Positions 1 through 8,389 of a DNA stretch of 64,000 nucleotides are shown piece after piece. This DNA comes from DATJLY01 sp035604615. Lineage in GTDB: Bacteria; Pseudomonadota; Alphaproteobacteria; ATCC43930; CGMCC-115725. Under the pieces are notes generated by a model. It was not told where the DNA came from, did no database searches, and was given only the letters and a program-made list of their open reading frames with translations. Within the stretch, counting starts at the first letter, position 1; each line of letters begins with the position of its first letter. A program made the position numbers and the translations under genes. The stretch is from NCBI GenBank assembly GCA_035604615.1, contig DATNID010000065.1, forward strand, positions 1-64,000, written 5' to 3'.

Positions 1-25
1 GAGTTCTGTCAGTGGACGAGGCCAA

Positions 26-1198
26 CTAAGCCGCTTTCCGCCACAGCTCCCCGCTGGCGATCCGCGCCCCCTCCACCAGCGCCCCCAGCTTCGCCCACAT
101 GATGCTCGGATGCACCCGGCGGTGGAACGGGCCTTGGGCAAAACCGCAGTCGGTCCCGGCGAGCACGTTCTCGCGCCCGACCAGTTTGGCGAGCCGCACG
201 ATGCGTTCGGCGACCAGTTCCGGATGCTCGACCACGTTGGTGGCGTGGCTGATGACGCCCGGGATGAGCACCTTGCCCGCCGGCAGTTTTGCGCTTTCCC
301 AAACGCGCCATTCGTGCTCGTGGCGCGGATTGGCGCCCTCGATGACATAGGCGCCGGCGCGCACCTGGAGCACCAGATCGACGATGTCCTTCAGGGGCAC
401 GTCGGTGGTGTGCGGGCCGGGCCAGCTGCCCCAGCACACGTGATAGCGCACGCGATCCTCGGGGATGCCTTCGAGCGCGTGGTTCATCGCCTCGACATGG
501 CGGCGCACCCAGGCGTGATAATCCGCGAAGCTCGCCGGCGGCACCATGCGATCATAGGTGACTGCGGCGCGCGCGTCGTCGAGCTGCAGCACGAAGCCGG
601 CATCGACGATCGTCTTGTACTCGGTGCGCATCGCATTGGCGATCGCCTCGACCAGGTCGTCGTCGGTCTTGTAGTACTCATTCTTGCGGTCGGGGATGAC
701 GCTGGCGGGCGCCGCGACGGGGAGGAACGCCTCCTCGACCTTGACGCCCTGGAGCGCCGCCTTGAGATTGTCGATGTCGCGCTGCAGCTCGGCCTGGCCG
801 GTATAGGCGATGGGGCCGACGCACACGGAATCGAACACGATGGCGGCGCGGCCGTCTTGCCCGTCCATCTCGGCGTAGAATTCGGGGAAGAGCGCGCGGT
901 CGGCGCCCTTGGCGTAGGGGTCGGCCGCGGCGGGGCGCCGCTCGAAGCCCGAGAGCCGCTCCAGCGCGTATTGCGACCAGCTGATCGACTTGCCGAACTC
1001 GCCGTCGCTCGGGATGTCGATGCCGGTCGCGGCCTGCTGGCGCACGATGGCGGCGACCGAGTCCTTGAGGCAGCGCTGATAGGCCGCCTCGTCGTAGCGC
1101 TCGCGGCGCTGCTTGGCGGCCAGGAACGCGAGCAGGGCTTCGGGCCGGATGAGGCTCCCGACATGGCTCGTGAGGATTCGGTTGGTGCTGCGCTTCAT
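26..1198 (-). CDS. MetE-like cobalamin-independent methionine synthase family protein
   Basis: The 390-residue protein corresponds to the catalytic C-terminal barrel of cobalamin-independent methionine synthase and has no N-terminal folate-binding half. The family's zinc ligands are present: H253 and C255 in the HVCWG motif, E287 in VIEGAN and C351 in TDCGF. A zinc-bound thiol is therefore the likely methyl acceptor site, but single-barrel members act on varied methyl or alkyl donors, so true methionine synthesis is not shown. The start is the ATG after a GAGGGAGGA ribosome-binding site. The gene ends the minus-strand livHMGF operon and is 17 bases downstream of the NMT1-like binding protein gene. 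A second family member closes the divergent plus-strand arm at 8390. Family is sure; the substrate is unknown. Confidence 0.9.
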   Translation of the reverse strand: MKRSTNRILTSHVGSLIRPEALLAFLAAKQRRERYDEAAYQRCLKDSVAAIVRQQAATGIDIPSDGEFGKSISWSQYALERLSGFERRPAAADPYAKGADRALFPEFYAEMDGQDGRAAIVFDSVCVGPIAYTGQAELQRDIDNLKAALQGVKVEEAFLPVAAPASVIPDRKNEYYKTDDDLVEAIANAMRTEYKTIVDAGFVLQLDDARAAVTYDRMVPPASFADYHAWVRRHVEAMNHALEGIPEDRVRYHVCWGSWPGPHTTDVPLKDIVDLVLQVRAGAYVIEGANPRHEHEWRVWESAKLPAGKVLIPGVISHATNVVEHPELVAERIVRLAKLVGRENVLAGTDCGFAQGPFHRRVHPSIMWAKLGALVEGARIASGELWRKAA

Positions 1199-1215
1199 GG
1201 GTCCTCCCTCGCGCG

Positions 1216-2223
1216 TCAGCGCGCTTGTTTCAGGCGCCGTCCGGCTTCTTCGACGAAGCTCGGATCGGCGTAGGGTCGTGCGTCGATGGCGATGTCGATG
1301 ATGCCCTCGGCGCGCAGCGCGTCCATCGCCTTCTGCACCGCCGCCAGGTTCGGCCGCGCGTCGGGATCGCGGTAGTAATCGTCGGCGGTGAAGAGGTAAT
1401 CGTCGAACATCGCCCGCGGCGCGCGGGTGAACGAAGCGACGATCATCACCGCCTCGTCGCGGTGCGCCGGATCGAGGAACCAGCGCAGCGCGCGCAGGTA
1501 ATCCTCGAAGAAATCCGCGAGCGCCGCGCGGTGGGCATCGAGAAATCCGGCGCGCGCGACCAGCATGAGCCCCTGCGACGGCCCCAGCGCGTCGCGCAAG
1601 GTGAAGAGCGTGCGCACGCTGCCGCGCGCCTTCAGCACATAGGTGAAGGGCGCCGGAAGCGCTGCGAGATCGATATTGCCCGCCTCGAGCATCGCGCCCA
1701 TGTTGGCGAGCGGCGGCTCGACCTCGCGGTAGAAGCCGACATCCTCGAGGCCATGGCGGCGCAGCATCGTCTTGAGGCCGAGATCGGCCATCGAGCCCTG
1801 CGCCTCGACCGCCACGACGCGTCCGCGCAAATCCTCGACGGCGCGGATTGGGCCCGCGTCGCGCACCATGAACTCGCTCGAGTAGCGCTTTGCCACGCCG
1901 TCCTGGTAATCGTCGGCGACGGCGCGCAGATCCTCGAGGCCGGCATTGCGGATCGCCAGCGCGAAGGTTGCCGGCGACAGCGCGGCGATGTCGATCTCTC
2001 CGGCGGCGAGCGCCTGGAGCACGGTCGCGCTCGGCCCGAAATGGAGATGCTCGACGGTGTAGGACGAGCCGAGATGGTCGAGCATGTCCTTCTTCTCGAA
2101 CAGGACCGGCGTCAGCTCCGCCGGCACGGTGGCCCAGGCAATGCGGATGACGAGCCTCTCGCCGCCCTCGGCCGCACCGGCGAGGATCATCGCCGCCATG
2201 ACCAGCGCAAGACGTGTCTTCAT
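1216..2223 (-). CDS. NMT1/THI5-type ABC transporter substrate-binding protein
   Basis: The 335-residue periplasmic binding protein has a short signal peptide (residues 1 to about 22, ending in a small-residue stretch before ERLVIRIAW). The layout resembles the NMT1/SsuA/taurine-binding class: a beta strand, then VLQALAAGEIDIAALSPATF, a stretch typical of the first lobe. Such proteins normally serve aliphatic sulfonate, nitrate or pyrimidine importers. Here the gene overlaps the livF stop codon by four bases (ATGA), so it is translated with a branched-chain-amino-acid-type ATPase, which is unusual. It may deliver to an importer encoded elsewhere, or supply this one. The ATG was chosen over an upstream in-frame start because of the ATGA overlap and because the signal peptide begins there. 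Confidence 0.85.
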   Translation of the reverse strand: MKTRLALVMAAMILAGAAEGGERLVIRIAWATVPAELTPVLFEKKDMLDHLGSSYTVEHLHFGPSATVLQALAAGEIDIAALSPATFALAIRNAGLEDLRAVADDYQDGVAKRYSSEFMVRDAGPIRAVEDLRGRVVAVEAQGSMADLGLKTMLRRHGLEDVGFYREVEPPLANMGAMLEAGNIDLAALPAPFTYVLKARGSVRTLFTLRDALGPSQGLMLVARAGFLDAHRAALADFFEDYLRALRWFLDPAHRDEAVMIVASFTRAPRAMFDDYLFTADDYYRDPDARPNLAAVQKAMDALRAEGIIDIAIDARPYADPSFVEEAGRRLKQAR

Positions 2224-2939
2224 CGCTCCGGCGGCGCTTCCTGGAGCCCGACCAGCACCGCCAGATTGTCGCGGTCGGCGGCGAGCGCGGCGCTTTCGCC
2301 GCTCCACACCGTCTGGCCCTTGTCGAGCACCATGGTGCGCTCGGTGAGCTCGAGCGCGATGTCGACCTGCTGCTCCACGAGGAGCGTCGCGATCCGGCTC
2401 TCGCGCCTAAGCCGCACCAGCGCCTCGGCGAGCGTGTCGATGATGACGGGCGCCAGTCCCTCGAACGGCTCGTCGAGCAGAAGGAGCTTGGGGTTGCCGG
2501 CGAGCGCGCGCCCCACCGCCAGCATCTGCTGCTCGCCGCCCGAGAGCTGGTTGCCGTAATTGCGCCGCCGCTCCGCAAGGCGCGGAAAGAGATCGTAGAC
2601 GCGCTCGAGCGTCCACTCGCCCGGGCGCGACGCGACGCGCAGGTTCTCGTGGACCGTGAGCGAAGGGAATATCTCGCGCTCCTGCGGCACGAGGCCGAGC
2701 CCGCGCTGGGCGCGGCGGTGCGTGTCGGCCGAGGTCACGTCCTCGCCGTCGAATTCGATGCGGCCCGAGCGCAGCTCGGTCAGTCCCATGATGGTCAGCA
2801 GCAAGGTGGTCTTGCCGACACCGTTGCGGCCCAACAGCGCCCACGCCTCCTCGTTGGCGATGGCGAGCGAGACGTGCTCGAGCACGACGGTGTCGCGATA
2901 GCCCGCCGTCACGTCCTGGAGCGTCAGCAGGTCAGCCAT
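2220..2939 (-). CDS. livF: Liv-type ABC transporter ATP-binding protein LivF
   Basis: This 239-residue cytoplasmic ATPase powers a HAAT (branched-chain amino acid/amide) importer together with LivG. It has Walker A GRNGVGKTT at residues 37-45, the Q-loop at Q86, the LSGGE signature at 132-136 and Walker B LLLLDEP at 152-158, all intact. The ending and length are usual for LivF. It overlaps livG by eight bases upstream and the NMT1-like gene by four bases downstream, so it belongs to a single translationally coupled minus-strand operon. The natural ligand is not readable from the ATPase. Confidence 0.93.
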   Translation of the reverse strand: MADLLTLQDVTAGYRDTVVLEHVSLAIANEEAWALLGRNGVGKTTLLLTIMGLTELRSGRIEFDGEDVTSADTHRRAQRGLGLVPQEREIFPSLTVHENLRVASRPGEWTLERVYDLFPRLAERRRNYGNQLSGGEQQMLAVGRALAGNPKLLLLDEPFEGLAPVIIDTLAEALVRLRRESRIATLLVEQQVDIALELTERTMVLDKGQTVWSGESAALAADRDNLAVLVGLQEAPPER

Positions 2940-3687
2940 GCGAGCGCTTCCCGAGATAGACGTCGCGCACCGCCGGGTTGGCGCGGATCTCGGCCGGCGC
3001 GCCCTCGACCAGCACTTCGCCCTCGACCATCACGGTGATGCGGTCGGCGAGCCGGAACACGAGGCTCATGTCGTGCTCGATCACCAGGATGGTCAGCGCC
3101 GACGGCAGGCGCAGCAGGAGGTCGAGCACGGCATTACGGTCGGACGAGGCCAATCCCGCGGCCGGCTCGTCGAGCAGCAGCGTCTTGGGCGCGAGCGCGA
3201 GCACCAGCGCGATCTCGACCAGGCGGCGCTGGCCGTAGGGCAGGTCGGTCACCGGCCGCGGCGCCAGCGCGAGGAGCCCGAGGCTGTCGAGCAGAGCGGC
3301 GGTGCCGTCGATGATATCGGTGCGGTCGCGCAGGCGCCCCACGATCTGGCGGTCGTGGCCGAGTTTCGCCTCGAACGCCAGCGCCACGTTTTCCGCCACT
3401 GTCAGCTCGGGGAAGAGCGAGCTGATCTGGAAGGTGCGGGCGAGGCCGAGCGCGACGCGGCGCTCGGGCGGAAGGTCGGTGATGTCGGTGCCGTCGAGCC
3501 GGATGGCCCCGCCCGAGGGCTGCAGCAGGCCGGTGACGAGGTTGACGAGCGTAGTCTTGCCAGCCCCGTTCGGCCCGATCAGCGCATGCCGCGCGCCCGG
3601 CGCTAAGGTGAGGCACACCTCGCGCGCCACCCGCAGCGCGCCGAAACTCTTGGAGACGTGGTCGATCTCGAGCGCTGGCACGCTCAT
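2932..3687 (-). CDS. livG: Liv-type ABC transporter ATP-binding protein LivG
   Basis: The 251-residue ATPase is the LivG partner of the importer: Walker A GPNGAGKTT at 38-46, the LARTFQ segment typical of LivG around residue 82-87, a variant signature LPYGQRR at 149-155 and Walker B LLLDEP at 170-175. The helical insertion that sets LivG apart from LivF is present around residues 100-130 but is short. The start overlaps the livM stop as ATGA and the end overlaps livF by eight bases. The replacement of LSGGQ by LPYGQ is common in LivG and does not imply inactivity. Confidence 0.93.
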   Translation of the reverse strand: MSVPALEIDHVSKSFGALRVAREVCLTLAPGARHALIGPNGAGKTTLVNLVTGLLQPSGGAIRLDGTDITDLPPERRVALGLARTFQISSLFPELTVAENVALAFEAKLGHDRQIVGRLRDRTDIIDGTAALLDSLGLLALAPRPVTDLPYGQRRLVEIALVLALAPKTLLLDEPAAGLASSDRNAVLDLLLRLPSALTILVIEHDMSLVFRLADRITVMVEGEVLVEGAPAEIRANPAVRDVYLGKRSHG

Positions 3688-4685
3688 GCCCGGCCCCTGC
3701 CCCAGCCGGCCCGCGCCGCCAATTGCTCGATCAGGCCCACCAGGCCCTGCGGCGCATAGCGCACCGCCAGGATCAGGACGATACCGACGGCGAACAGCCA
3801 GTTGAACGGGTCCACCGCCGCCGCCCGGTCCGACAGCACCACGAACAAGGTCGCGCCGAGAAAAGCGCCGTAGAGGCTCCCGGTGCCGCCCAGGATCAGC
3901 ATCACCAGCACATTGCCCGACAGCGTGAAGGTCAGGCTGTCGAGCCCGACGAGCTTGGTCACCTGAGCCGAGAGCCCGCCCGCGACCGCCGCCAGCGCGC
4001 CCGAGATGGCGTAGAGCATGACAAGCCGGCTGATCACCGGCACGCCCAGCATGCGCATCCGCACCTGGTTCTCGCGGATGCCCCTGACGGCGAGACCGAA
4101 CGGCGAGTTGACCAGCGCCTTGCACAGGAAGAACACCACTGCCATCACCGCGGCGCCGTACCAATAGGCGGTGCGGCCGGCGAGGTCGAAGGAGAAGATT
4201 CCAAACACCGGCGCGATCTTGTAGCCGAAGAGGCCATCGGCGCCGCCGGTTACCGACTTGAAGCTGTTGGCGAGCTCGTGCAGCAAGGTCGCGACCGCGA
4301 GCGTCAGCATGACGAGCGTCAGCCCGCGCGTGCGCAGCACCAGCGGCCCGGCGATGAGCCCGCCGATCCCGCCCACGAGACCGGCGGCGACCAGTCCCGA
4401 GATCGGCTCGGTCGAAATGTCGAGCGCATAGAGTCCGGCGGCATAAGCGCCGAGCCCGAAGAACGCCGCATGGCCCAAGGTCGCGATCCCGCCGAATCCC
4501 AACGCGAGATCGAGCGCCAAGGCGAAGATGATGGCGATCATCACCTGCGTGCCGAGCGGGAGGTAAGTCCCGGCGGCGAAATAGAGCCCGGCCACCGCCA
4601 CCCACGGCAACGCGTCGATCCACGACAGCGGATGGCGCGAGAACGCGTCGCGCACGATCCGGGAAGCCTGGGCGTCGGTTGTCAT
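3684..4685 (-). CDS. livM: Liv-type ABC transporter permease LivM
   Basis: The 333-residue inner-membrane permease has about nine to ten hydrophobic helices and the family hallmark GIATLGHAAFFGLGAYAAG near residues 65-83, followed by the cytoplasmic coupling segment VRGIRENQVRMRMLGV. With LivH it forms the transmembrane pore of a HAAT importer. It sits seven bases after livH and overlaps livG by four bases. An N-terminal cytoplasmic extension of about 25 residues precedes the first helix, as in many LivM proteins. Confidence 0.93.
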   Translation of the reverse strand: MTTDAQASRIVRDAFSRHPLSWIDALPWVAVAGLYFAAGTYLPLGTQVMIAIIFALALDLALGFGGIATLGHAAFFGLGAYAAGLYALDISTEPISGLVAAGLVGGIGGLIAGPLVLRTRGLTLVMLTLAVATLLHELANSFKSVTGGADGLFGYKIAPVFGIFSFDLAGRTAYWYGAAVMAVVFFLCKALVNSPFGLAVRGIRENQVRMRMLGVPVISRLVMLYAISGALAAVAGGLSAQVTKLVGLDSLTFTLSGNVLVMLILGGTGSLYGAFLGATLFVVLSDRAAAVDPFNWLFAVGIVLILAVRYAPQGLVGLIEQLAARAGWGRGRA

Positions 4686-4692
4686 CGCCGTC

Positions 4693-5568
4693 TCACGCGC
4701 CGCCGCGCGCGAACACGCCTTGCGGGCGCCACAGCAGCAGCGCGCACACGGCGAGATAGATGACGAACGCGCCGAGCGCCGGAACGTAATAGCGCCCGAG
4801 CGTGTCGACGACGCCGAGCAGGAGCGCGGCGAGGAACGAGCCCTTGAGGCTGCCGAGCCCGCCGACCGCGACCACCATCAGGATCGGCACCAGATACTCG
4901 AGCGCATAGAACGGCTCGAGCGGCAGGAACGGACTGCCGAGGAAGCCGGCCGCTCCGGCCAGGCCGCAGCCGCCGGCGAAGGTGGCGGAAAACATGCGCG
5001 GCACGTCGATCCCGACGCAGCGCGCCATGCGCGGGTTGTCGACCGCGGCCCGGAGGCGCGCGCCGTAATCCGTGTATTCGAGGATCGCCCACAGCACGCC
5101 GGCGATGACGGTGCTGACGACGATGATGAAGATGCGGTAGGCCGAGATGCTGACCGCGCCGAAATTCATGTTCTCGGTAAGCGAACTCGGCAGCGGCAGC
5201 GCGTGCATGTCGTTGCCGTAGACGAGATTGACGCTGGCGATCATCACGAAGGCGAGGCCGATCGTCATCAGGATCTGGCCCAGCTCGCCGGTGGTGTAGA
5301 CCCAGCGATAGACGGTGCGCTCGAGCGCCGCGCCCAGCACCATTGTCCCCGCCGCCGAGACGATGAGCGCCAGGATCACGCCGAACCCGGCCTTCGACAC
5401 CAGCATAAAGCCGAGATAGCCGCCGATCATGGCGAAGCCGCAATGCGCGAGGTTGGCGATCCGCATCACGCCCAGCGTGATGGTGAGGCCGACCGACATG
5501 AGAAAGAGAATCATCGCATAGGCGACGCCGTCGACCATCAAGGCGAGCGCCGTCGCCGTCAGCTTCAT
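4693..5568 (-). CDS. livH: Liv-type ABC transporter permease LivH
   Basis: This 291-residue inner-membrane permease carries the LivH hallmark VMRIANLAHCGFAMIGGYLG (near residues 34-53) and the conserved coupling stretch LRAAVDNPRMARCVGIDV. It is the first gene of the minus-strand operon livH-livM-livG-livF-NMT1-MetE. I chose the ATG at 5566-5568 because hydrophobic coding signal begins there; the open frame runs much farther upstream but into the divergent promoter region, where the translation looks random. A GTG one or two codons earlier is possible. The ribosome-binding site is a weak GGGGGG stretch. Confidence 0.9.
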   Translation of the reverse strand: MKLTATALALMVDGVAYAMILFLMSVGLTITLGVMRIANLAHCGFAMIGGYLGFMLVSKAGFGVILALIVSAAGTMVLGAALERTVYRWVYTTGELGQILMTIGLAFVMIASVNLVYGNDMHALPLPSSLTENMNFGAVSISAYRIFIIVVSTVIAGVLWAILEYTDYGARLRAAVDNPRMARCVGIDVPRMFSATFAGGCGLAGAAGFLGSPFLPLEPFYALEYLVPILMVVAVGGLGSLKGSFLAALLLGVVDTLGRYYVPALGAFVIYLAVCALLLWRPQGVFARGGA

Positions 5569-5666
5569 CACCACGATCCCGGCCCCCCGAGCAACAGCGT
5601 CATGCTTACATTCGAAGGCGGCGGAAGGCAACGCGAGGATTGGCCTCCGTCGCGCGTCATGCGCGC

Positions 5667-5708
5667 GTCCCACGTGTGGGCAAGTCCCACCGGCATGGGA
5701 TGTGGGAC
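5667..5708. promoter_or_regulatory. Cluster of GTCCCAC/GTGGGAC inverted repeats between divergent liv genes
   Basis: In the 407-base gap between livH and the livK-like gene, GTCCCAC occurs at 5667-5673 and 5684-5690, the partial complement GTGGG at 5676-5680, and the full complement GTGGGAC at 5702-5708. Such spaced repeats between two divergent transport arms suggest an operator for a dimeric regulator. No regulator gene is adjacent, so the binding protein is unknown. This is inference from symmetry and position only. Confidence 0.4.
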
Positions 5709-5802
5709 AGGACCGGACGAAGCGGCGCGGCGCGGCGCGTATTCCGTTGCGATCCGAGCGGCCAGCGCTGCATAATGCGCGAAAATATTGCGGGAGGAAC
5801 GG

Positions 5803-5937
5803 ATGAAGGGCGGGCGCCACGCGAACGTAATCGCGGTGCCGCGCGCCCTCGTCCTAGCCGGGGCGAGGCCGGCGGCAAGCTCCATGGCCCGCATCGCGAA
5901 TTTCGACGGCAAGTTCTTGCACGAAGCGACGCAATAG
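5803..5937 (+). CDS. Possible small ORF or leader peptide upstream of livK-like gene
   Basis: A 44-codon frame starts with ATG seven to eight bases after a strong GGGAGGAA ribosome-binding site and ends 38 bases before the first livK-like gene. The encoded peptide has no motif or clear hydrophobic helix that I recognise. The good ribosome-binding site and position raise the possibility of a leader peptide, but the composition could equally be chance in GC-rich DNA. The rest of the 5569-5975 gap holds the operator-like repeats and presumably the divergent promoters. Confidence 0.25.
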   Translation: MKGGRHANVIAVPRALVLAGARPAASSMARIANFDGKFLHEATQ

Positions 5938-5975
5938 ACGACGCGCCACTTGAACGACCTGAGGCGAGGATCACC

Positions 5976-7160
5976 ATGAAACACGTCCATCATGCGCTCG
6001 CGGCCGCATCCCTCCTCCTGGCGCTCGCCGCAGCGCCGGCACCGGCTGAGGAGCCGATCAAGATCGGCATCCTGGTCACCACCACCGGGCCTTACGCGCC
6101 CTGGGGCAAGGATTACCAGCAGGGCATCGGTCTCTATCTGGACCAGCACAACGGCAAGGACGGCAATCCCACTGTCGAGGTGATCTATCGCGATGTCGGC
6201 GGCGACCAGCCGGCGCGCGCGCGGCAGTTGGCGCAGGAGCTCGTGGTGCGCGACAACGTGGCGGTGCTGGGCGGGCTCGAGTTCACCACCACGGTGATCG
6301 CCGTCGCCGACGTGATCACCGAGGCCAAGATCCCGTTCGTGATCTTCAACTCGGCGACCTCGTTCGTCGTCGACAAATCGCCCTACTACGTGCGCCCGGC
6401 CTTCAACCTGTGGCCGGCGGGCATGATCGCCGGCAAATGGGCGACCGACCAGGGCAAGAAGACCGCCAGCATCGTCTCCGCCGACTACGCGCCGGGCAAG
6501 GACGCGATCGACAGCTTCACCAAGGGCATGGAGGACAACGGCGGCAAGGTCATCGACGTGATCAAGGTGCCGATGGGAACCACCGACTTCTCCAGCTACT
6601 TCCAGCGCCTCGCCGACAACAAGCCGCAGGCCATGTACGTCTTCATGCCGGGCGGGCCGATGTCGATCGGCATGGCCAAGGGCTTCGCGGAGCGCGGCTG
6701 GGCCAAGGAGGGCATGATCTTCATCGGCGGCGGCGTCAACGAGCGCGATCTCGGGGCGATCGGCGACGCCGCGCTCGGCGACCTGTCGATCCTCAACTAT
6801 GCGCCCGCGCTCGACAACCCGGTGAACAAGGCGTTCGTCGCCGAATTCACCAAGAAATACAACGGCGACCTGCCGACCTTCGCGACGATCGCCGCCTATG
6901 ACGGCATGCATCTCATCTTCCACATGCTCAAGGCGTCGGGCGGACAGCGCGACGGCGACAAGATGCTGGCGTCCGTGAAGGGCTTCTCCTGGCAGAGCCC
7001 GCGCGGCCCCGCCCTCATCGATCCCAAGACGCGCGAGATGGTGCAGAACTTCTACGTCACCAAGGTCGAGAAGGTCGATGGCAAGCTCGTCAACGAGCCG
7101 GTCAAGACCTATCCCGACGTCAAGGACCCGTGGCACGAAATGCACCCGCCGACGCAATAG
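5976..7160 (+). CDS. LivK-like ABC substrate-binding protein, first tandem copy
   Basis: The 394-residue periplasmic protein has a cleavable signal peptide (about residues 1-25, hydrophobic core AAASLLLALAAA, then EEPIKIGIL). The mature part is a type I periplasmic binding protein: it opens with the family pattern IGILVTTTGPYA and has the helix-rich two-lobed layout of LivK/AmiC proteins. It most likely captures the ligand of the livHMGF permease encoded divergently. GAGGCGAGGA lies five bases before the ATG. The next gene, 40 bases on, is a near copy. The copies differ most after the YY-V/L-RP motif, where this one has FNLWPAGMIAGKW, so the two may differ in ligand preference. Confidence 0.9.
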   Translation: MKHVHHALAAASLLLALAAAPAPAEEPIKIGILVTTTGPYAPWGKDYQQGIGLYLDQHNGKDGNPTVEVIYRDVGGDQPARARQLAQELVVRDNVAVLGGLEFTTTVIAVADVITEAKIPFVIFNSATSFVVDKSPYYVRPAFNLWPAGMIAGKWATDQGKKTASIVSADYAPGKDAIDSFTKGMEDNGGKVIDVIKVPMGTTDFSSYFQRLADNKPQAMYVFMPGGPMSIGMAKGFAERGWAKEGMIFIGGGVNERDLGAIGDAALGDLSILNYAPALDNPVNKAFVAEFTKKYNGDLPTFATIAAYDGMHLIFHMLKASGGQRDGDKMLASVKGFSWQSPRGPALIDPKTREMVQNFYVTKVEKVDGKLVNEPVKTYPDVKDPWHEMHPPTQ

Positions 7161-7200
7161 GCGGCGCTTTTTTCCGGCATGGCTTGAGGCAAGGAACAGC

Positions 7201-8379
7201 ATGAATCAGCACCATCGGGCGCTGGCGGCCGCGACGGTTTTAGTTGCGCTCGCCGCGCCTGCCTTCGCCGCCGACCCGATCAAGGTCGGCATCCTGGTCA
7301 CCACCACCGGGCCTTATGCGCCCTGGGGCAACGATTACAAACAGGGGATCGGCCTTTATCTCGATCAGCACAACGGCAAGGACGGCAATCCCACCGTCGA
7401 GGTGATCTATCGCGATGTCGGCGGCGACCAGCCGCCGCGCGCGCGACAGCTCGCGCAAGAGCTCGTCGTGCGCGATGGGGTGGCGGTGCTGGGCGGGCTC
7501 GAATTCACCACTACCGTGCTCGCCGTCAGCGACGTCATCACCGAGGCGAAGATTCCCTTCGTCATCTTCAACTCGGCGAGCGACTTCGTGGTCGACAAGT
7601 CGCCTTACTATCTGCGGCCTACCTTCACCCAGTGGGAGACGGTCTACATCGCCGGCAAATGGGCGGGCGAGCAGGGCCTCAAGAAGGGCGCCATCGTCTC
7701 CGCCGACTACGCGCCGGGTCAGGACGCGATCGACAGCTTCAGCCAGGGCATCAAGGACGCCGGCGGCGGCATCTCCGACGTCATCAAGGTGCCGCTCGGA
7801 ACGACCGATTTCTCGAGCTATTTCCAGCGCCTCAACGACAACAAGCCGCAGGTGATGTACGTCTTCATGCCGGGCGGTCCGATGTCGTTCGGCATGGCCA
7901 AGGGCTTCGCCGAGCGCGGCTGGTACAAGGACGGCATGCGCTTGATCGGCGGCGGCGTCAACGAGCGCGACCTCGCGGCCATCGGCGATGCCGCGATCGG
8001 CAATCTCGCCGTCCTCAACTACGCGCCGTCGCTCGACAACCCGGTGAACAAGGAATTCGTCGCCGAATTCACCAAGAAGTACAACGGCGACCTGCCGACG
8101 TTTGCGACCGTCGCCGCCTATGACGGCATGGGCCTCATCTTCCACATGCTCAAGGAGACGGGCGCCCAGCGCGACGGCGACAAGATGATGGCGGCGGCGA
8201 AAGGCTATGCCTGGCAGAGCCCGCGCGGCCCCGCCCGGATCGACCCCAAGACGCGCGAGACGATCCAGAACATCTATGTCACCCAGGTCGAGAAGGTCGA
8301 CGGCAGGCTGTGGAACAAGCCGCAGAAAACCTATACCGACGTGGTCGATCTGTGGCACGAGGCGCATCCGGCGAAATAG
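7201..8379 (+). CDS. LivK-like ABC substrate-binding protein, second tandem copy
   Basis: This 392-residue periplasmic binding protein (signal peptide to about residue 23, ending AFA before ADPIKVGIL) is closely similar along its whole length to the gene before it, including long identical stretches such as VEVIYRDVGGDQP. The two arose by tandem duplication. Differences cluster near FTQWETVYIAGKWAGEQG, in the region that in this fold lines the cleft or hinge. It is followed ten bases later by a MetE-like gene, suggesting co-transcription of livK-livK-metE-like on the plus strand. The ligand is unknown. Confidence 0.9.
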   Translation: MNQHHRALAAATVLVALAAPAFAADPIKVGILVTTTGPYAPWGNDYKQGIGLYLDQHNGKDGNPTVEVIYRDVGGDQPPRARQLAQELVVRDGVAVLGGLEFTTTVLAVSDVITEAKIPFVIFNSASDFVVDKSPYYLRPTFTQWETVYIAGKWAGEQGLKKGAIVSADYAPGQDAIDSFSQGIKDAGGGISDVIKVPLGTTDFSSYFQRLNDNKPQVMYVFMPGGPMSFGMAKGFAERGWYKDGMRLIGGGVNERDLAAIGDAAIGNLAVLNYAPSLDNPVNKEFVAEFTKKYNGDLPTFATVAAYDGMGLIFHMLKETGAQRDGDKMMAAAKGYAWQSPRGPARIDPKTRETIQNIYVTQVEKVDGRLWNKPQKTYTDVVDLWHEAHPAK

Positions 8380-8389
8380 GGAGCGTCCC

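Noticed and set aside
1225..2559. Plus-strand 444-residue open frame
   Set aside because: It is the antisense shadow of the NMT1-like and livF genes, common in GC-rich DNA; no family motif.
1199..2578. Long minus-strand frame upstream of the first MetE-like gene, giving an 850-residue open frame
   Set aside because: The extra N-terminal part is arginine- and alanine-rich random-looking translation overlapping the NMT1-like and livF genes; the gene starts at 1198 after a clear ribosome-binding site.
4720..5775. Plus-strand 351-residue open frame rich in histidine, aspartate and arginine
   Set aside because: Antisense of livH; composition typical of shadow frames.
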